Shown here: in pieces, positions 56,754-64,000 of the stretch | Layout of the letters: every line of letters begins with the position of its first letter | Numbering within the stretch: position 1 is the first letter of the stretch | Assembly (NCBI GenBank): GCA_028829895.1 | Contig: CM054182.1 | Span: forward strand, 59,806,379 to 59,870,378 | Length of the DNA: 64,000 nt | Direction: 5' to 3' | Source: Sinotaia quadrata | Lineage: Eukaryota; Mollusca; Gastropoda; Architaenioglossa; Viviparidae | Translations under genes and position numbers: made by a program | The notes under the pieces: generated by a model | What the model was told of the DNA's origin: nothing | Databases searched by the model: none | The model's input: only the letters and a program-made list of their open reading frames with translations

Positions 56754-58237
56754 TGTGTATGTGTAAGTGTATGTGTGTGCCTGTGTCTGTGTCCAATGTT
56801 ATGAAATTAAGAATTAAGTGAAATGTGAATTTTCATGTTGTATATCAAAACCTTTCGTCCCTAGCCCCATACACCCAGGAGGTCTGTTTTTTTAACTTTA
56901 ATCTGTGTCTTGCAGTGATACCCCTGCCTTCCTACCCTAGTAAAGAGAATCCCCAACGCCCGAAGACTAGCCACCTAGTAATGAAAGTAATGATTTGAAG
57001 GACCACCTAAATATCAAAACTTAAAGTAATACGGACACAAATATAAACAAAATCACCCACTTACAGCTATATTAACCTCAAAATCCAAGAGCTGGAAGCA
57101 ATACGTACTTAGAAAATAAAATAAGAGAATCAAACAAATAGTACTGTCAACATCTACCTCCGATAGAACAAGCATTCTAGAGTAGATAATGACCACCCGG
57201 CCTCCCAAACACCATCAAAAATTGCCTTACCCCCACCTCCAGTGCAAAATCGGCCTCGGCCAGTAACACTCTCCATAAATTAAGAAGAAACAACTCTGGT
57301 TAAGATAAATTAATATATTTCATTGCTCAAGTCTACAGTAGTTATATTTATTTCAGTTATATTAACTATTTCATCTCTAGTTTAATTTTTCTTTTATTAA
57401 CTGTTTCATAACCTTGTAAGAGCAGTTATATTAATTAACATTTACTTTTTCGGTCCGTTGAATGTTTAAAGTTTAGAGGAGGTATTACATTTCGGGGATT
57501 CTAAATAATTAAATTTAATAATCTCGTGACTTTGGCGAGTAGTTCCATATGGTTTTTGAATGACATCCTCAGATTATCTCGCCACTATATAACAGAAAGA
57601 AGACAGCTAAAATGTTACAATATTAATTTTACGTAAAATGAGGATGACAAAGAATTAAACAGAAAATGAATGAAAATTAATAAATATATTTACATAATAA
57701 AAAATAACAATTAATTAGTGATACAAAAATTCACCATTCTGAAAAATGAAAAAATCTATATATTAGAATAAAACATTCATTACAGCTTTATTCGTTCATA
57801 CTATCAAGAATATATTCATGTCCTGTTTCTTTCAAAGGGTTTACATAATTCTATTTGAAGATAGAATTTCGTTCCTAAGCATTCATTCTTTTTATCTCAT
57901 AAGTCAGTTTGACTTTCATAAACATTCAATAATTTTCTGTATTTTTATTGAACTAACTCTTTTAGATGTCCTTCAGTGTTTGGTTTCAATAGAAAATGAC
58001 TAGCATTTAGTATTGGATTTCTGACGTTTTCTCGCATCCCGATTTCCCTTTTATCCTTACAAGTTAAATGTCGATACTCGCCTTTATTCATACTGTTTGT
58101 GCATGTGTACGTTCTATGCCCTCGGTTTTAATAGTGGTGGCTATTACTACAATTAATTGAATGGGTTGTTAAAGGTTTTAGTGTTTATTATACTCATGCT
58201 ATTTAATTATTGTTACATACCCTGAAAGTCAGTCATA

Positions 58238-58495
58238 CTACGTAACAGAAACACAATTAAACAGAGCGGTACAACTACATAACAGAAACACAATTAAACA
58301 GAGCGGTACAACTACGTAACAGAAACACAGTTAAACAGAGCGGTACAACTACGTAACAGAAACACAATTAAACAGAGCGGTACAACTACGTAACAGAAAC
58401 ACAATTAAACAGAGCGGTACAACTACGTAACAGAAACACAATTAAACAGAGCGGTACAACTACGTAACAGAAACACAATTAAACAGAGCAGTACA
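58238..58495 (+). repeat. 37-bp minisatellite, copy 2 (7 units)
   Basis: Expanded counterpart of 36893-37040. Confidence 0.95.
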
Positions 58496-59743
58496 TTTAA
58501 AGGCAATGCTGCCAGTCTTGCTGAGCAAATTCAATGGGAGAACAATTCACAGAAACATTTAAACTACTGGTGCAAAGGAAATAATCTCAGCATGAATGCA
58601 ATTTATAAAGAGCCTAATAATTAATCTGTAGTTTAGCATGGTTATTTTTTGTTAGCAGAATTCATGAAAAGTAAGATCACTAAAACACAATACAGTGTTG
58701 ACATTTGTGTAGTTTGCTCGCATCACATGGTACATGTGGAAGCCGTGTTTGCTCTCAAACAGATCATGTAATCACTTGCTAAATCACTTGACCTCTGGCA
58801 ATCGTGTGACATGCATGACAACACAATTATGTTGTTATTTTTTTTCAACTAAACAAACTCTGGCCAGGACAAATCTTTACCTAGCTAGAACATGCACCCA
58901 GCCTCTGCCTTCGCCTTATTAGTACTGATAACATTTAGTTCCCAAAATTTGTTTAAAGTATTATAGACATGAATCACGTGTGTATATGATGTACAAACAC
59001 TAGTGATAGAGAATAGTTTAGCAAGACCTAATGACATACAAAATGCACAAACAAACAAATACTTGTGGATAGTTCATTATAGCGTCAGGCCTGAAAAGGC
59101 TCTTTTATAAACTGTTTATAATAGATTTTCTTGGAATGAACATAAGTATCTGTTAAAAAAGTTAGTTCAATCGTTTCAGACAACATGAACAAAGTACATC
59201 AGAAGATAGGAGTCACATAGTTTCATGAAAAGGGTCAACGTGACCTCTGTGGAGATCTGTCTCTCTTTCCTTACTGTGGTAAATGATGTCACGACCTTAT
59301 GACTGGCCTTTGGGCTCATAAACAACTGTGCTGGCTGTCTTACAGCGCCCTCATATCAGCCAAGTGAGAGAGACGAGTGGTGTCTCTTGAGCATTATTAA
59401 TAAAATAAAATAAGATTCTCATTACTTGTAATTAGTTATGGATGATTGACTAATTAATAATAATAATAAACAGTAACTAGGTGGTTTTGGCATAACAAAA
59501 TATAACCAATATAATCTCCACATATCAATAAGGGAAACTATGGTATGTATGTATGTATGTATGGAAACTATGTATCAATAAAATATGCAATCAATAATTA
59601 TAAGTCAAAAGGTTAGTAAAAAAAATTTCAAAAGAGATAAAGGATAGATAAAATAAGACTGTTCTAGAGAGTTATAAAAATAAATGAGTGAGATAAGACT
59701 GCTTTCTAAATGTCTATTCCATTAGACAAATGAATCTCTTTCT

Positions 59744-59920
59744 GGCTCTGTTGTAGTCTAGGTCTCTAGGATTTCCCATTAAGTTTAGCTCTGTTGTAGT
59801 CTAGGTCTCTAGTATTTCCCATTAAGTTTAGCTCTGTTGTAGTCTAGGTCTCTAGGATTTTCCATTATGTTTAGCTCTGTTGTAGTCTAGGTCTCTATGA
59901 TTTCCCATTAAGTTCTAGGC
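59744..59920 (+). repeat. 44-bp minisatellite, copy 2 (4 units)
   Basis: Counterpart of 38190-38398. Confidence 0.93.
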
Positions 59921-60535
59921 TCAAGAAATGTTTCAACAATTGTTTTCCACATTTACTAATTTCAACTCATCCCGGACAAAGCCGACGCACTTCATGTGTT
60001 GCCAATGCCATATAGTTAATGGGTATTATTATTATTATTATTATTGGCGTGGTTGAAAGTCCGGTCATGAAAGGTGACCGTTAGTTCATTGATGAGTTAA
60101 CTGATTGAGAGAGAATGAACATAGAAATATTTCGTGCATGTTGTTATTGATATACAATACTTGCATTTACATAGAGATGTATTATGTGATTAATGAATAA
60201 ATAACCACTAAATACAATTAAGGAGAATAGTGTTATTTTGCTTACAGTTAGGAGGATGCGTTTTAATGGTAATTTTCCGTTGTATAAATCTGGGGGAATA
60301 AAAACATATTGCATTAAAAACCTGAATGTATGATAGAAAAAGATTCAAAATCTCATTAATAAAATATTTTAATTATACATTACGAATTTGAAAGTAAAGG
60401 AATATGATTTTAGATTAAATTGTTTCAATGATAAAGAAAGGGACATCTAAAATAAATATAATGATTTTTTTTTTCGCAATTGGTTTGCATGTGGCACCAG
60501 TGAAGACAGATTATTATTTTGTCTAGACTCTTAGA

Positions 60536-60676
60536 GTAGTGGTTCACAACCTTTCTTGTCACGGACCCCTTTGGTGAAAGGTATGCCCCCCCCCCCCATA
60601 TTTGACTTTCACGGATCCACTGAAGCCCATTTATTGACTCCTTGGTGGTCCGTGGACCCAGGTTAAAAAACCCTGC
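60536..60676. mobile_element. hAT-like MITE (copy 2)
   Basis: Duplicate of the copy-1 element with the same flanks; its right end, GGTTAAAAAACCCTG, is closer to the usual hAT terminus, and the C run is shorter. Confidence 0.65.
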
Positions 60677-61619
60677 TCTAGAAAATTAGTCGAGGAAAAG
60701 GAAACGGGTGTAAGGGAGAGCACCGTACATCAAACCACCGACGACGGGTGGAAAGATTCCTTCCCTTTAATTGGCACTAGCTAGATTTAAGTCCGTGTGT
60801 AAACTGTATACAGTTAAGAGTAGCTTATTTAGTTACGCTATTACTAATTGATAGTATTTTTCACTTTAATTGTCTTCACTGTATTCGATTACGATATACA
60901 CGGTTAATTACAGTGTGACGATTACAGTCAGCTGTATGCAGGTGACTGTCAGTCAGTAGTTGTATGTCACAGTAGAAACACAAGTTATACCTTTTAACAA
61001 TTATAATAAAATGTTTCGAAATTGCAGATGGATAGAATCCTACTATTTGGCTGAATGTTTTACAATAGGTAATCATGAACAGAGTGTCTCACTCCAAAAT
61101 TCAAACTAATAAATTCAGATCAATAATTCAAACATTATTCCATCTATTTTCTAGAACTCACTTATCTAATGAATTCTAATATATTTCCATAAAACGGTTT
61201 GGTATAGAGATACAAACATACACTGAACTTGACTTTAGTATCGAAATTAAACATCAGTAAATATCAACATCACTCCCAAAGCGAGAAACGCTATCTCTGA
61301 CTTTCAATACAGAATTTATTAAAACAACTCACCTTTAACATCAAGAAGTTTAGTTATTGTCTTAGAGACTTAAATAATTCACTTACTTTAATATTAATAT
61401 TAGTATAACCATTAAGTAATTGTAATAAAGAAAACATGCAGCTGGAAATGTCTTCATCAAAAAGCTACAACGTAGTAGTCTACCCGTCAATATCATACAT
61501 TTTTATATCCATAACTCAAACTCGCACCTTGCATTCACCAGAGAACTCTATATACGTATGCAAGAACAAATTTATTCATTTTACGATTTACTTAATGAAT
61601 GAATAATAAGTATTTGCAG

Positions 61620-61791
61620 ACTTAATGCAATTTATACTGGACAACCGATGTATGAATCCTACCACCACCACGGAGGAAAAAGTAACAAGACAGGCTCAAC
61701 AGAAATCACAGGGGACGACATCCGCAACATCAGAAATGACAACAGCAGAGAAGGAAAAACAAGACTGCTAATGTATAACCACACCAGCTGA
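61620..61791 (+). CDS. Doubtful exon or short ORF of unknown product (copy 2)
   Basis: Duplicate of 40154-40325 with Ile-Ile replaced by Leu-Met before YNHTS and the stop. Same caveats. Confidence 0.18.
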
Positions 61792-61870
61792 CCAACACGT
61801 GAGTAATCCACAGATTCACCGGAGTAGTTTTTTTTTACCACTGACTCAGACAACCAACCGTGTGCCTGCA

Positions 61871-62038
61871 ATGGAGACATCGGCGGAATGCTTTCATCAT
61901 CATCGTACCATGTATGCTGTCTACTCTGCCCACTACATTCTCACCTTAAATCTACCAATAGAGGAGCATTTCGCGTCAGACCGCGAAATCAGCGTAAGCA
62001 GCAAAATCGCTCATCACCCCAAATATGCAAGTAAATAG
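61871..62038 (+). CDS. Doubtful 55-codon ORF (copy 2)
   Basis: Duplicate of 40395-40562; the frame is open about 24 codons further upstream here. Confidence 0.18.
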   Translation: METSAECFHHHRTMYAVYSAHYILTLNLPIEEHFASDREISVSSKIAHHPKYASK

Positions 62039-62897
62039 AGAGCGGGCGAGTTTTCGATCTATGGTTGTGTGGCAAGCTGACTGATTGCCTTAGAAGTCGA
62101 CAATCTTTATCGTCTTAGAAAAGATCGGAGGTCTTTGTCGTCTTTAAAAAACAACAACCATGTCTGTTGCTAGCTTAGATTTGATGAGCCGGGAGTTTTC
62201 GATCGCTATTCTGTGCTGATTGCATAGACGGCGACAATCTTGCTAGTTCATAGGCGGATAGTGGTCGTTAGCTAAAATTCTCCTACATTAGCCTACAACG
62301 ATTAAGTATGCAAATTTTCGCTTGGAAATCAATTAGGTCAGCAGGCATAAGCAATTGTAGTATATGCCATTATAACAGTTAAGGCTTAAAGCTAAAATAT
62401 ATTGAATTAAATAGAATGCTTGCATAGCATCTCTCTGCAACCTCTCCTTTATATTTAGATTATTACTTAGTAAAGTGCTTGTATGCTAAGCAAAGTGTCC
62501 AAAACAATTATTCTTCTGGAACTGACAATTCATCTCATGAAATTAAAGAACTGCACGATTTTCGCCATGCAAAGAAAGCAAACATAATAGGAAAATAGGT
62601 GATTAAATCAATCTGTGTTAAAACTGCATCACGCCGCCTGAGAGATTTTCCGAACAATCATTGCAAGGAGTGTAAAAGTGCAATGTAGAAATAGATCATT
62701 GCTTGTTTTCAATTGCTGCTAAAGACTGCAGTACGAATATCAGTTCGCCTGTTAAGAGTAAATGAAAAGAATATCTCGCCATCATACTGACAAACGGTTG
62801 GAAAAACTGACTAATATGAAAATGTCACACACACTCACGAACACACGTACGCGCGCGCGCGACTCCTGCGTCCCACTTATGAATAGACTCGACTCGT

Positions 62898-63010
62898 TCT
62901 CACAACCTGTCTACTTCGGTGTAGACAATAGAAATTCACAACCGGTCTACTTCGGTGTAGACAAAATAGAAATTCACAACCTGTCTACTTCGGTGTAGAC
63001 AATAGAAATT
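62898..63010 (+). repeat. 36-bp minisatellite, copy 2 (3 units)
   Basis: Counterpart of 41428-41577 with GACAAAATAG in the second unit. Confidence 0.93.
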
Positions 63011-63730
63011 CTAGTATCCACTCGTGACCTCTATTTCTGCCAGTGACAACGCAATGGAAATGTCAACAGGAGAGCGCGGTACAGTATCTCGTTAGGTTGT
63101 GAGAATTAAAAGAATACAAGAAACGCCCAGAAGTACCAGAATAACATTTAAGATAATGAAGTATGACTTCAAAAGAATATCCACAGTGTGTGTCTCTCTG
63201 TCATGATGTCCATTATCAGCGTGGTGTTTAATTTAACCCATATCTATTAAATAAAGATTTAATGGTAGAAAGACTGTCGGCTAAATAAATATAATCATAA
63301 ACAAAACTTCAAAAATTGTAAATGTTATTTCAGATCCCCCACTCCCGCCAGCAAGTTTAACTATAGGTAAGCCATCTATAATCCGCTTTTTAGACAGACT
63401 GGTCAAGCTTCCGACTTGAAAGGGCTTGTGATTAATCGACACGATAGTGTACTGCTTTATATCAACTGCTCGTAAAGTGACGGAAAGTAATGGCCTTGAA
63501 CTATGACCGATTATTGATTTTGGAAAGTAAAAATTGCGACGTGTGGATAGAGAGGTTTGGTCACACACATCGCAGTCAGAAAAATGAAAAAATAACTGAG
63601 CATCAAGGGACTTTGCTTACGTGTACTTGAATCTGTGAATGACAGGGAAAAAATACACAACCAATTCTCACATTAGAATCAGCAGGAAAGGAATGACATT
63701 GAAAATCAGTCGTGTGCTGTGAACACGTTT

Positions 63731-64000
63731 CGACACAATTAGAGCGATTCGAAGGGAAGGTTGTGTAACTTACAAAAATAGCTTGAGTTTGTAGAATTGG
63801 TGAAAGTATGACTATTTCCTGGAATTAAAAGAGAGAGAAAGAGGACAAGTAACACAATTTTATGTTTTTCACTGACATTCTGCTCCTTAATAAGAATATA
63901 AATTTTCTGTGCAGTTATGAGTCCATTTTGTTTTAGACTGAATCGTAGGTACAATTTTAGTCCAGGGTCGGATTTGAGTTTGAATTTGAGTTTCATTTGA
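63731..64000. other. Flank beyond the tandem duplication
   Basis: Single-copy in this window. No gene recognised; the 85-codon minus-strand frame at 63739-63996 has no family resemblance I can see. Confidence 0.5.

Larger units (their letters stand above)
56754..63730. other. Right block of copy 2, no recognised gene
   Basis: Duplicate of 35469-42299 with small indels, including an extra stretch of about 54 bp near 57855 and one of about 85 bp near 59095 relative to copy 1. A 95-codon minus-strand frame at 63281-63568 is broken by a one-base difference in copy 1. Confidence 0.6.

Noticed and set aside
63281..63568. 95-codon minus-strand frame in copy 2
   Set aside because: A one-base difference in copy 1 (about 42022) breaks it, there is no recognisable domain, and both copies are otherwise almost identical.

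Overview
The window is nuclear DNA from an animal. It is AT-rich, full of microsatellites and minisatellites, and its only convincing genes are split by GT-AG introns. Gene style, secreted cysteine-rich products and the abundance of (TATC)n arrays suggest an invertebrate, possibly a mollusc. That assignment is an inference, since no taxon-diagnostic gene is present.

The main content is a head-to-tail cluster of four paralogous minus-strand genes, here called A (2008-3187), B (10908-15123), C (22562-30320) and D (47810-53269). I assembled them by hand from splice signals. Each has four coding exons joined by phase-1 introns and encodes a secreted protein of 162-163 residues. The protein has a conserved signal peptide, a short acidic/basic linker ending in a dibasic pair, and a 12-cysteine region. 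The three cysteine exons look like three related modules, the first resembling a von Willebrand factor type C subdomain. A 5' non-coding exon and TATA-like box can be proposed for A, B and C. I cannot name the family.

Genes C and D sit in a tandem duplication of about 25 kb. Copy 1 is 17141-42299 and copy 2 is 42300-63730; both breakpoints can be read to within a few bases. Non-coding parts of the copies differ by about 2% where I spot-checked, but the C and D coding exons differ by 34 of 492 bases, 31 of them amino-acid changing and only 3 silent. All 12 cysteines are kept. This is the pattern of strong diversifying selection, as in venom, immune or reproductive-recognition proteins. A deletion of about 4.2 kb in copy 2 removed the putative promoter and first exon of gene D.

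Copy 1 carries a 5'-truncated R4/Dong-like non-LTR retrotransposon (24136-25930) inserted in a (TAA)n tract; copy 2 shows the empty site. A large palindrome (35061-35469) ends exactly where the two copies lose alignment. The right part of each duplication copy (35469-42299 and 56754-63730) has no gene I recognise, only minisatellites, a hAT-like MITE and two short conserved ORFs of doubtful status. The rest is repeat-rich intergenic or intronic sequence. No tRNA, rRNA or CRISPR array was seen.
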